Source: JAKBCQ01 sp021807585
GTDB lineage: Bacteria; Planctomycetota; Planctomycetia; Isosphaerales; Isosphaeraceae
DNA length: 27,415 bases
NCBI GenBank assembly: GCA_027325115.1
Contig: DAHWFG010000412.1
Location: 1 to 27,415, forward strand
Direction of reading: 5' to 3'
The translations under genes were made by a program, and so were the position numbers. The notes under the pieces were generated by a model that was given only the letters and a program-made list of their open reading frames with translations, ran no database searches and was not told where the DNA came from. Positions 1-8,600 of this stretch are shown piece after piece. Position 1 is the stretch's first letter. Each line of letters begins with the position of its first letter.

Positions 1-489
1 CCACTTGCGCAATCCTTGCCTTCGTTCCTTTTGCAATCGCCTCAATTCGGTCATCGTTCGCGCAAGGCATCGATCAAGATGAGCCTCGTACTTGATGATC
101 GATTGAAGCGCCGGTTGAGCGGGAGAAATGAGCGTCTCCAGATCGATTTTTGACCCCTCGCGATTGATCGCCGCCCCGTTTTCCATGTCGCCGGGCGTCG
201 CGGTGATTTCGTAACGGTTGATGCGAGCAAGCCGCCATAAATAGAGAGCCGCACGCTGAGTGTAAGCGGTTTCGAGCGCCCCGACGGGGCACAATTCCCG
301 AACGACGATCTCGCGGTGTGCGATCCAATGATCGAGCGATTCGCGCCCTTCGATTACGACACCGGGGGAGCAAATACCGTGATCGAGCGCGGAATGAGCG
401 GAGTGCGCCTTCGAAGCTTGATTCGTCGAATCGGATTCGGGTATGGAATTGTGCGTATCGGCGATCGAATGGGATTGGGTGCTGTTCAT
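1..489 (-). CDS. Uncharacterised protein, 5' part (runs off the left edge)
   Basis: The reverse strand is open from an ATG at 489 to base 1, giving 163 codons without a stop, so the 3' end is outside the window. The first ~35 residues are rich in Ser, His and Asn. Residues ~36-95 (DHGICSPGVV, then VGALETAY, then ALYLWRLARINRYE) and ~132-155 (a YEAHLDRCL segment followed by TELRRLQKERR) match my memory of a small family, common in planctomycetes, that usually begins with a TGPKTxEGK motif and an NALKHGL segment and ends in a helical YExxLxRxxxRxLxELxRLQ tail. The TGPKT motif is absent here; a Ser/His-rich stretch takes its place. No catalytic motif is visible and the function is unknown. There is no clear Shine-Dalgarno before the ATG. 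Family assignment is from memory of the pattern; that a gene exists here is supported by the long open frame and the helical pattern. Confidence 0.7.
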   Translation of the reverse strand, partial: MNSTQSHSIADTHNSIPESDSTNQASKAHSAHSALDHGICSPGVVIEGRESLDHWIAHREIVVRELCPVGALETAYTQRAALYLWRLARINRYEITATPGDMENGAAINREGSKIDLETLISPAQPALQSIIKYEAHLDRCLARTMTELRRLQKERRQGLRKW

Positions 490-579
490 GATGATCGATC
501 TTTTGTTAACGTTCAGTTTTGCTGCGTATAATCAACTTTTGCAAAGAATTCATCACACTCAGGCGGATCCGATTGATCG

Positions 580-611
580 ATCGCTCGATAATCGCTCGAT
601 AATCGCTCGCC
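580..611. repeat. 11-bp tandem repeat, nearly three copies
   Basis: The unit ATCGCTCGATA occurs at 580-590 and 591-601, followed by a partial third copy (ATCGCTCG) from 602. It lies about 90 bases upstream of the left-edge gene. No function is evident. Confidence 0.7.
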
Positions 612-1084
612 TGACGCGTTTCTCTCATGAAATGTATGATATCCGGGATGAACTGTCAAGATCAAGAAATCCATTTTGTGCAAACAGCGATTTCCGCTCA
701 TTCGGCGTCGATCCGTTCGGACTCGATTTGTGATGCTAGGATTTCAGACCGCAGACCTGAACTTGGATCGAATCAATTGACCGATCGGTCGCGATCGGAT
801 CGTGTCGCCGGGGGGTCAGTTTTCGTGTCGCCCGACGCCGCTCACGATCCCCGACGTCAAATCGTTGTTGGAATTGAAACGTGATTTGTGTCGGCGGTCA
901 AAACGGCGAGCGTCGTCGGCGCGTATTGGAGAGGATCGGCGATGTGAATCCCGCCGAACCGAGCGTCTCGGGCAAACCACCCCGATGCGAATCGAACAAG
1001 GATTGGAGATCGAAAACCCGCTGAATCCGGTGTTTCATCGCGATCGGGACGGAGGAAGTCGTACGATTTCCGGGCCCGCGTTAA

Positions 1085-1141
1085 TGCGAGGCGTCCGCGT
1101 TGTTGCGAGGCGTCCGCGTTCTTGCGAGGCGTCCGCGTTCT
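1085..1141. repeat. 19-bp tandem repeat, three copies
   Basis: The unit TGCGAGGCGTCCGCGTT plus two variable bases starts at 1085, 1104 and 1123. The 17-base core is identical in all three copies. It lies just beyond the 3' end of the methyltransferase-like gene. Confidence 0.85.
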
Positions 1142-1149
1142 TGGTTCCA

Positions 1150-1165
1150 AAAGCACTCAGTGCAT
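1150..1165 (-). terminator. Short hairpin plus T-run, possible terminator
   Basis: Read on the minus strand, GCAC-TGA-GTGC (arms 1160-1163 and 1153-1156) is followed directly by TTTT, about 30 bases beyond the stop at 1191. The stem is only 4-5 bp, so this is a weak candidate. Confidence 0.3.
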
Positions 1166-1190
1166 TATCATAAATTGATATAGCGATATT

Positions 1191-1868
1191 CTACCATAAG
1201 TATGGTATCAGGCGATAACGAACTTTTTGACGATACTCGCGATAGCCGGGGAGGTTGAGGTCAAGAAATGTCTCCTCGGCGATCAGGCGGAGCAGAACTC
1301 CGATCGTCGAGGGGATCAGCATCAGCAGCCCCGTCCATGAACCGAGCGCGAGCGGCGTGCCGAGAAACAAGACGAGCGCTCCCGAATACATCGGATGTCG
1401 AACGATCGCGTACGGACCTGTTGAAATCACGCGTTGATCGGGCGATTTTTCGACCGTCGACGACGCGAACGAATTCGCTTTCAAAACGACGAAGAAGATG
1501 TAAAACCCGAGGGCCGAAACGACGCTTCCGGCGATCTCGACCGAGAGCGGAACGGTCGTCCAACCCCGGCGGTGATCGATCGCGGGAATGATCAGCAGCA
1601 GGAAGAACGAGATCATCATGAATAAACGGATCAACTTTTGGTTCTTTTCTTTTTCGTCTCGTATTCTCCCCCGCATCCGACGCTCGAAAAGAGGCGGATT
1701 GTTTTTCCATAAATATACCGTGATCAATGCGCACGATAGGTTGAATATCAAAAGATAATTCCATGCTTGCCAATAATGAAAAGTCCACGCGGGGACGAAG
1801 AGCGCGGCTCCCATCATGGCGATAAGATACAGGAATCCTAGAATGATTTTAATGATCGGATCACGCAT
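1191..1868 (-). CDS. Isoprenylcysteine carboxyl methyltransferase (ICMT)-family membrane protein
   Basis: A 225-aa integral membrane protein with about five hydrophobic segments, for example IIKIILGFLYLIAMMGAALF near the N-terminus and LLLIIPAID in the middle. The C-terminal half carries the hallmark of the ICMT/phospholipid methyltransferase superfamily: a VISTGPYAIVRHPMYSG segment, a hydrophobic stretch, then EETFLDLNLPGYREYRQKVR and the terminal RLIPYLW. Members use S-adenosylmethionine to methylate a lipid-embedded carboxylate, amine or thiol; the substrate of this protein cannot be told from sequence. A TTG at 1880 would extend it by four residues, but the AAGGA at 1881-1885 abuts that TTG and is 12 bases from the ATG at 1868, so I prefer the ATG. 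It stands alone, with long spacers on both sides, so context gives no clue to substrate. Confidence 0.85.
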   Translation of the reverse strand: MRDPIIKIILGFLYLIAMMGAALFVPAWTFHYWQAWNYLLIFNLSCALITVYLWKNNPPLFERRMRGRIRDEKEKNQKLIRLFMMISFFLLLIIPAIDHRRGWTTVPLSVEIAGSVVSALGFYIFFVVLKANSFASSTVEKSPDQRVISTGPYAIVRHPMYSGALVLFLGTPLALGSWTGLLMLIPSTIGVLLRLIAEETFLDLNLPGYREYRQKVRYRLIPYLW

Positions 1869-2118
1869 GTCCGTCGTCAATCCTTAACAAAGGGGGAACG
1901 CGATCAAACGCAACATCACGTACTCATATTTGTGCTTGTTTGCGGAAGACGCCTTGAGCCTCGCGTCAAATTGAACCGGGAAGTTCGCGTCGACCGCCGA
2001 TGCGTGAATTTGGGCCGGGGTATCCGTCTCGACGAATCGCGCGGGAAGATCGTTTTAAAATCCAAATCGAGATGCGTAACGCGTCCCCGACGCATCGGGC
2101 GCCGCGGTCGATTCGTCG

Positions 2119-5100
2119 TCACTTATCTTTTTTGGTATCGCCCGGTCCCTGCGGGATCGGTTTGCCGAGCTTCTCGAGGTAATATTCGACGATCGGGCGG
2201 AGCGGAAGTTTGGGGGCGAGTTCGATCGACCGGGTGAGGTGATCGGCGGCCTCTTTCGGTTTACCCGCCTCGAGATAAGCCGTCCCCAAATCGTATTCCC
2301 AGTTCGCCTGTCGACCGATCTGACTCGTCGCTTCAAGAGACGCCTTGATGATCGAATACGCGTCTCCCAAGAGAGCCAATCTCCCCGCCTCGGAGACCGA
2401 TTCGGATTGCGTGCGCCTGAGCGTGGGGATCGCACGTCCCCCCCAAAGATCGACCGCCGCCTGATAATTGCCGATCAGAAGATAAGTTTCTCCCAGCTTC
2501 CGCGCGTACGATCCGTCGCGGGCGGTGTTCGCGGGAACGTCGAGCGCGTTGTCGACGATCAAATCAAAAGATCGGTGCGCTTGTCCCGTTTGATTATAAA
2601 GATCGATCAGTTGTGATCGCGCGTAATCGCGGGCGGCGTCGATTTGTTGCTCGGCTTCCTCGATCTCGAGGATCGCCAACCCCGGCGCCTGTTTGGCGAG
2701 GGCGAACTGGGCGCGATCGAGCGGGCCGTTGGCGAGCCGATCGGTCAGATCGGCCTCGGTGAGCGATATTTGCTCGTTGAGCTTCGCGAGCGTCTCTTTC
2801 AATTCCTTACGTGAGTCGGCGTCGATCTCTTTGACCGTCGCGCTTTCCATCACGTCTTTGAGGCGATCGCGCGCCAGGTCGGTGAACTGAACGCTGAGAT
2901 ACAGGCGATAAAGTTCGAGATTGAGCTCGGCGAGAAAGCGCCGCGCCTCGGGGGTCGTCGGCGCGGGGGTGGTGCGGATCGCCTCGAAAAGCGCCGTCGT
3001 CCACTGGCGAAACCGCATCGCGAGCAAGCCGGGCGGCGGATTCGATTCAAAAATCCGCGCCGCGTTCTCGGGACGGAGGGGAATACCGCGGAGAAGCGCC
3101 GTTTCTTGAACAATTAAATACCGGTAACTCATCACGAGCTCGCGAAACGCGTTGGTGTCGTCGGGCTTGACCGCGAGCGCCTTCCGCGCCTCGCGGATCG
3201 CCAGGAAGCATTGCGCAGGCTCGGGGATGTACGAGGCGCGCTCGGCGTCTGCAAAGTACGACGGCGGCTCAAGCCGACGCTTGGCGGCGAAGACCCGCGG
3301 GTGCGCAAGAGCGCGCGATTTCGTCTGATAAATCTTATCAACCCAGTTCACCCCCAACGGAGGGCGACTGAACGGAGGAAACGGTTGCTCGCGACGGTAC
3401 GCGAGTTCGTTCGAATCGTACTGGTTTTTCCGAAAATAATCGGCGTCGGCGGCGTTCGACCCGCTGTCTTTCCTGCCGAAGAACGCGACGTTCCCCAGAT
3501 CGCCGAATAGCACCCAGTTGGGACTTCCCGAAAGCCGATCGTAAATCCCCCGAGCCGACGAATCGAACGGATCCATCCGAACCATCAGCGTCGATACGCC
3601 GTATCGATCCAACAGCGGCGCCCACCGCTCGCGGGCGTCGTCGCGAAGCCACGACCGAAGCTGATAATACTCTTTGTTCAAAGAAGACGGGTAAAGATGC
3701 GTTCGCCCATCGATAAAAACCTTCCGCTCCCCCTTCGTTCTCCAGATGATCGTATCGCCCAAATTCTTGGACAGATTCAGAACGTTACCTTGAAGCTTCG
3801 CGTCGGCGAGGAACGACGCGCTCTCGAAGGCGAAATCGTCGGGATCGAAGCCGAAGCCGAACGCGGGATCGAGAGCGGTATCGCCGTAACCCGTCAGCGT
3901 TTTGGCGATCAGCGCGAACGCCGCGAGCAAAGTGAACAGCCTTCCCCCCGTCGAGAACATCCGCCAGCCCAATCCCGTTCGCCCCTCAACGCCGAGCCGA
4001 TCCTGATACCACTCTTGTCCGTTTAAGATCAGGCAAACCGCCAACGTCACGCCGAACGAAGCCTGAAAATCAAAGAACAACCCTCCCCACAAGAACGCCG
4101 CGACCGCGAACGTGAGCAATCGATCCCACCGGAATCGCCGCCGATTGAGCGCAAACGACAACAACCCGATCCCGACGAAAATCAGATAATACCCCAAAAA
4201 ATAATCCCCCGCGCGACGCTCGTAAAACCGGTAAACCCCAAGCGCCGACGCCAGATCGTCGCCTTTATAAAACATCATGATCTTGCGAATCATCAGCGAG
4301 GGAAAGAATGAGTACATTTGATTGTACGTGATCGGCTCGACGGGCGTCCGGAACATCTCGCGATAAGGCGAGGCCGCGGCGCGAAGCGTCTGGATCATGT
4401 TCGGATTCGCCAGGCACGCCACGGCGCTGAACAACACCGTCGCCGAACGGACCGCGGGTTGAGCGGGACTCGCTCCGTGCTCGCTCGACTTGCGCGGCGC
4501 GAACGCCGCGGCGATCGCCGCGACGATCAATCCGAATAAGAAAGTTTCATGAATATTTGACCATAAAGCGAAAAGAGGAATCAGCCAATAAAGCGCCGAC
4601 GTTTTGCCGAGATTGAGCGCGCGGTGCAACAGGAGGAACTCGATCGCCAGAAGCATGTGACCCCAGGTCGCGGGGTCCACTCCGCCGATCCCGGCGATCG
4701 GCCCGATGACGGGCCGAATCGACACCACGAACGCGGCGCAGATCGCCCCCCACCACGCCCCAGGACCCGGTCGCCTGATCGATATCAACACCCCCGCGGT
4801 GAGCGCGCGTATCAGCGCCGAAAGCGCGATCAAAACCCCCGCGGCGCGCTGCTCGGCGTTCGCGGATTGATCGATCTTGGCGGCGTCGACGACCGCGGCC
4901 GCGGACCCGTTCAACTTCAAGACAAAATCGTGTATCGATGCGTTTACGAGTTCAAACAACCACGGAATGTTGACCCAACGGCGGCCGGGAATCGTGTAAG
5001 AAAACGTCTCGGTCGTCAGCGGTTTGCCGGTTTTGAGCATCTCCCGCCCGGCGCCAAGATAAACCCATGTTGATGATTCCCAGATCTTGTTCGAAGACGC

Positions 5101-5313
5101 CAGGAACGTGAGCAGAACGACGCTGAGGACGACGTAAACATCGTAATACGCGTTCCAGGCGATCGCTCGGTCGGGTGTCCAAGGCTCGGGCGCGGGCTTG
5201 GGGGGCTTGATCTCGATCGCAGTCGACGCTTCGGCTTGCGAATCGCCCGGCGGCGGCGCGGCGGGCTGGGAATCGGACGCGGTCGTGTTTGGTGTCGCTG
5301 TAGGTTCGGTCAT
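2119..5313 (-). CDS. Multi-pass membrane protein, GT-C-like region fused to C-terminal TPR-like helices
   Basis: This encodes 1064 aa. Residues 1-50 are a Pro/Ala-rich cytoplasmic tail. Residues ~58-475 hold about ten hydrophobic segments, with an early loop TFSYTIPGRRWVNIPWLFEL (~103-122) and FALWSNIHETFLFG (~248-261). These resemble the loop and aromatic-His motifs of uncharacterised GT-C/PMT-like membrane proteins. Residues ~480-650 form a soluble domain with NLGDTIIWRTKGERKVFIDGRTHLYP (a DGR motif seen in that family). From ~690 on the chain is helical with TPR-like pairs, clearest at the end: WEYDLGTAYLEAGKPKEAADHL. A GT-C role (transfer from a polyprenyl-phosphate donor outside the membrane) is inference; no catalytic acidic pair can be assigned with confidence. 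The frame extends upstream to 5388, but residues before 5313 are Arg-rich and unlike a real N-terminus. The gene is divergent from the 1606-aa protein. Confidence 0.8.
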   Translation of the reverse strand: MTEPTATPNTTASDSQPAAPPPGDSQAEASTAIEIKPPKPAPEPWTPDRAIAWNAYYDVYVVLSVVLLTFLASSNKIWESSTWVYLGAGREMLKTGKPLTTETFSYTIPGRRWVNIPWLFELVNASIHDFVLKLNGSAAAVVDAAKIDQSANAEQRAAGVLIALSALIRALTAGVLISIRRPGPGAWWGAICAAFVVSIRPVIGPIAGIGGVDPATWGHMLLAIEFLLLHRALNLGKTSALYWLIPLFALWSNIHETFLFGLIVAAIAAAFAPRKSSEHGASPAQPAVRSATVLFSAVACLANPNMIQTLRAAASPYREMFRTPVEPITYNQMYSFFPSLMIRKIMMFYKGDDLASALGVYRFYERRAGDYFLGYYLIFVGIGLLSFALNRRRFRWDRLLTFAVAAFLWGGLFFDFQASFGVTLAVCLILNGQEWYQDRLGVEGRTGLGWRMFSTGGRLFTLLAAFALIAKTLTGYGDTALDPAFGFGFDPDDFAFESASFLADAKLQGNVLNLSKNLGDTIIWRTKGERKVFIDGRTHLYPSSLNKEYYQLRSWLRDDARERWAPLLDRYGVSTLMVRMDPFDSSARGIYDRLSGSPNWVLFGDLGNVAFFGRKDSGSNAADADYFRKNQYDSNELAYRREQPFPPFSRPPLGVNWVDKIYQTKSRALAHPRVFAAKRRLEPPSYFADAERASYIPEPAQCFLAIREARKALAVKPDDTNAFRELVMSYRYLIVQETALLRGIPLRPENAARIFESNPPPGLLAMRFRQWTTALFEAIRTTPAPTTPEARRFLAELNLELYRLYLSVQFTDLARDRLKDVMESATVKEIDADSRKELKETLAKLNEQISLTEADLTDRLANGPLDRAQFALAKQAPGLAILEIEEAEQQIDAARDYARSQLIDLYNQTGQAHRSFDLIVDNALDVPANTARDGSYARKLGETYLLIGNYQAAVDLWGGRAIPTLRRTQSESVSEAGRLALLGDAYSIIKASLEATSQIGRQANWEYDLGTAYLEAGKPKEAADHLTRSIELAPKLPLRPIVEYYLEKLGKPIPQGPGDTKKDK

Positions 5314-5356
5314 GGGGTGCCAACGAAGGTATTCGGGTCGGCGCGGAATAACGAAA

Positions 5357-5370
5357 CGGCGATATCGCCG
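5357..5370. promoter_or_regulatory. 14-bp perfect palindrome upstream of the GT-C/TPR gene
   Basis: CGGCGATATCGCCG is self-complementary and lies 44 bases upstream of the start at 5313, in the divergent spacer. It could be an operator or part of a 5' leader. Part of its symmetry may simply reflect the window-wide bias toward GCGAT-like words. Confidence 0.3.
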
Positions 5371-5487
5371 CGGAACAATAATCGTCATGCTAGGAACCGG
5401 AACGCGTTAGGGTCAAGGGGGAGGGGACGAGTGAAGTCTTGGAGCGAAGCGAATCCGCCCACCCGATCGGTTCTGAGTCAAAGCCCG

Positions 5488-5523
5488 CCGAGCGCGAACG
5501 CGCCGCGCTCGGGGTTCGTTTTT
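5488..5523 (+). terminator. Intrinsic-terminator-like hairpin between divergent genes
   Basis: CCGAGCGCG (5488-5496) pairs perfectly with CGCGCTCGG (5504-5512) around a 7-base loop, followed by GGTTCG and a T-run ending at 5523. The shape is that of a plus-strand Rho-independent terminator, yet no plus-strand gene precedes it. It may end a short leader or small RNA, or block read-through toward the gene at 5692. Confidence 0.45.
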
Positions 5524-5635
5524 CATCGTGAGAAATGCAGGCGTTCGCCTCGGGCGAGCCGCGGCGGTTTGTACGCGTTCGCGGATTCCTTTGGACGACT
5601 GTCAGAATTTGTTTCACTCCCCGCTCGCCGGCGCT

Positions 5636-5641
5636 TATAAT
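5636..5641 (+). promoter_or_regulatory. Consensus -10 box for the 1606-aa gene
   Basis: A perfect TATAAT lies 50 bases upstream of the start at 5692, inside otherwise GC-rich DNA. No good -35 is seen; TTGTTT (5609-5614) is 21 bases away and TTTCAC (5612-5617) is 18 away. A small ATACG-TT-CGTAT palindrome overlaps the downstream edge. Confidence 0.45.
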
Positions 5642-5677
5642 ACGTTCGTATCGCGACAGATCGTGAAGCGTCTGATC

Positions 5678-5683
5678 GAGAGG
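5678..5683 (+). promoter_or_regulatory. Ribosome binding site deciding the 5692 start
   Basis: GAGAGG sits 8 bases before ATG 5692. An in-frame GTG at 5683 overlaps this element and is therefore unlikely to be the start. Confidence 0.6.
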
Positions 5684-5691
5684 TGTTCGCC

Positions 5692-8600
5692 ATGGCTCTG
5701 AGCGCTCAGCCGTACGGCAAGGTGATGGATTACGAGCAATATATCGATCACCAAATCGGTCGTACCCGCGCCCGCATCCGCACCACCGATATCGCGACCG
5801 CGAGCCTCACGCTCTTCGCCGCGGCCCTCGGCGTGCTGTTTATCGAAGTCTTGCTCGATCATACGATCGGTCTGCCGATCTGGGCGCGACGAATCCTCCT
5901 GTTTATCGAAGTCGTCGGCTGCTGCGCGTTCGCCGGCTTCCGGATCGTCCGACCTCTCTTCAGCAAAGTGAACAGCTTTTACGCCGCCAAGACGATCGAG
6001 CTCACCGAGCCGACTTTCAAAAACAGCCTGCTCAATTATCTCGATTTGCGAAAGAAGCGCGATCAGCTCCCCAAGCACGCGCTCGCCGCGATCGAGGCGA
6101 AGGCCGTCGGCGACCTGACCAAAGTGGAAATCGACGCGGTCGTTAATCAACGCCGGTTTATCCAAACCGCGTACGTCCTATCGGCGATCGTCGTGATCTT
6201 TTGTCTCTACGCCTTGCTCACGCCCAAAAGCATCTGGGATTCCACTCGTCGGGCGCTTTTGGCCGACGTCGTTCGGCCGACGAACACCCAATTCTTCAGC
6301 ATCAAACCCGGCGACGACCCCGAACGATCGAAGGTCGTCGCGGGGACGCACGTCACCTTCACCACCGAGGTCCGCGGGACAATCCCCGACAAGGTGCGGC
6401 TCCATTACAGCTTTGACGGCGGCCAATATTTCGCGGTCGCCGAACTCGTTCCCGGCGCCAAATACGCACCCTGGCAAACGACGCTCCGCAACCTCCAGCA
6501 AAACGTCGATTATTACCTCACCGGCGGCGACGCCGAATCACGCCGCTACCACGTCGAGGTCCTTCCCGCTCCCATGGTGACGGGTGTCAACCTCGACCTC
6601 GAATTCCCCGGCTATACGTCAACTCCCCCTCGTATGAACATAGAAGGGGGCAACATCGAGGCGATCGAGGGAACGTGGGTGACGATCCGGGCGCGCACGA
6701 ATCAACCCGCGAACTCGGCGAAACTCGATTTCGGCAAGCTCGCTCCAACCGAGCTTTCGGTCGCGTCCGACGGTTATCTGCTGAACGGAAAGTTCAAAGT
6801 TCAACAATCGGGTTCTTATACAATCAAATTCACGACGACGGGGGGGCAGTACAACCCCGATCCCGTCGTTTACGACATCACGGCGCTCAAGGATCGAGTT
6901 CCGACCGTCAAATTCACGCTTCCCAAAGACGATGCGACGATCAAGATCGCCTCCAACGGCGTTTTGCCGATCGCCTTCGAGGCGGGGGACGATTTCGGCC
7001 TCCGCGACCTTCGGTTCCACCTCCGCCACGATTCGACCGAGATCAACTCCCCCTCGTCGGATTATCTCGAGAATCAAAAAGCCGGTATCACTCGATTCGA
7101 GGGTTCCGATCGGATCGATTTCACCCCCTACAAGCTCAAGCCGGGTGCGAAGCTCGAATATTGGCTTTCGCTCCACGACAACAAAGAGCCGTTCTCGAAT
7201 GAGGTGGAAACCGCGCGCCGAGTCATTTTCATCGGCGAACCGCTCACACCCAAACAGCTCAAGGATCAGATCGCGGCGCAACAGCCTCCCGCCGATTCCA
7301 AAAAGCCCGATCCCAAACTCGCATCGGCGGATCAACGTAAGCCGATCGATCGTCCCGCCTCGGCGGATCAACCCAAACAACCCGGCAAGGCCGACCCCGG
7401 CAAAGCGAAGGCCGATGCGGGAAATCCTCCTCCGGCCGATCAACCGCGTCCCGCCGACCAGAAAAACGCGCTCGCCGACAACACCCCCGCGGGCCAATCG
7501 GGCAATCGCAATCAAGATTTGACTCAAGAAGACCTAAATACACTTAAGAAATTGGAACAAGCTCTCAATTTAAACAAGCCTCAACCTGAAAACACGGCTC
7601 AACCGCAGCCCCAGAATCAAAACGACGCTCAGCCGCAAAATCCGCAAGCGAATCAGGACGGCGCGAACGCCTCTGGAACGCAAGCTCAAGATCAGGCGAA
7701 CGGTTCGCAGCAACAGCGGCAAGGCGGCCAGGGGGCGAAGAACGCGGCCGGGGCGCAGCCCCAACGAAATTCGGCGGCGAACGGCGATCCAAACTCCGCG
7801 AACTCGGGCGATCAAACGGGAGGCTCGCAGAACAACGTTTCGCGCGCCGACAATCAATCAACGAATGCCGGTTCGTCTAAGCCGAACGCGGGCAAGAACG
7901 CGGCGGGGGGGATGAGCGAATCGCCTCAAACATCACGCGCCGAGGATTCATCCTCCGCGGGGTCGAACCCCGGAGCGAATCAGAAGCCGGGCGGCTCGAA
8001 CGGATCGAACGGATCGAAAGGCGCGGCGGGATCGAACCAAAAATCGACCGCTCCGCGGCTCAACCCCGATCGTCAAGCGGGCGCCAAACCCAAGGGTTCC
8101 GAGCTGACGAAGCAGAAAACCCAGGCCGGCGGCTCAAACGACGCGCAACAAGCGAACGGCGCAGCCGAGAAGACCGCGAACGGCGTCGATAAGAACGCCG
8201 CGACGGGAAACGAGAACAACGGCGAAGCGGGAACGAACAAGAACGGTTTGGCCGAGAAGACCGCAAACCGACAGGAGAATAACTCCCCGAACGGATCAAA
8301 CAAGAACGGCGCCGCGGAAAAGACCGCGAACGGTCAGGAAAATCAAGCCGCGAACGCGTCGGACAAAAACGGAGAGGCCGGGGCGAATCAAAACGGCTCC
8401 GACAAAAACGCGTCCACCGATGAAAATGTCGGTAATCATAAGAATAATGCCGGTTCCAAGAACGGCGCAGCGGAAAAGGGGGCGAACGACGCGAATTCAC
8501 CGAACTCGACCGAAGCGGGCGATCGCCGGTCCGATTCGGGAAATCCCCAAGATAAAGGAAATCCAAGCGAATCGATCTTGGACAAGCTCGGTTCCGGCGG

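Larger units (their letters stand above)
490..1190. other. Gene-free spacer with short repeats
   Basis: About 700 bases between the divergent start of the left-edge gene and the 3' end of the methyltransferase-like gene. The open frames here give basic, low-complexity translations with no family resemblance and no ribosome binding site, so I call none of them. It contains an 11-bp tandem repeat near 580-611 and a 19-bp tandem repeat at 1085-1141, and is dense in GATC: I count about a dozen between 561 and 1060. Confidence 0.6.

Noticed and set aside
802..1173. 123-codon plus-strand open frame in the left spacer
   Set aside because: Arg/Ser-rich translation with no family resemblance or ribosome binding site, and its 3' end is the 19-bp repeat.
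5314..5388. Upstream start for the GT-C/TPR protein
   Set aside because: It adds 25 mostly Arg/Pro/Tyr residues with no ribosome binding site; ATG 5313 starts the Pro/Thr-rich tail.
6619..7527. 302-codon minus-strand open frame opposite the Ig-like region
   Set aside because: An Arg/Gly/Leu-rich shadow created by the codon bias of the real plus-strand gene, with no domain or ribosome binding site.
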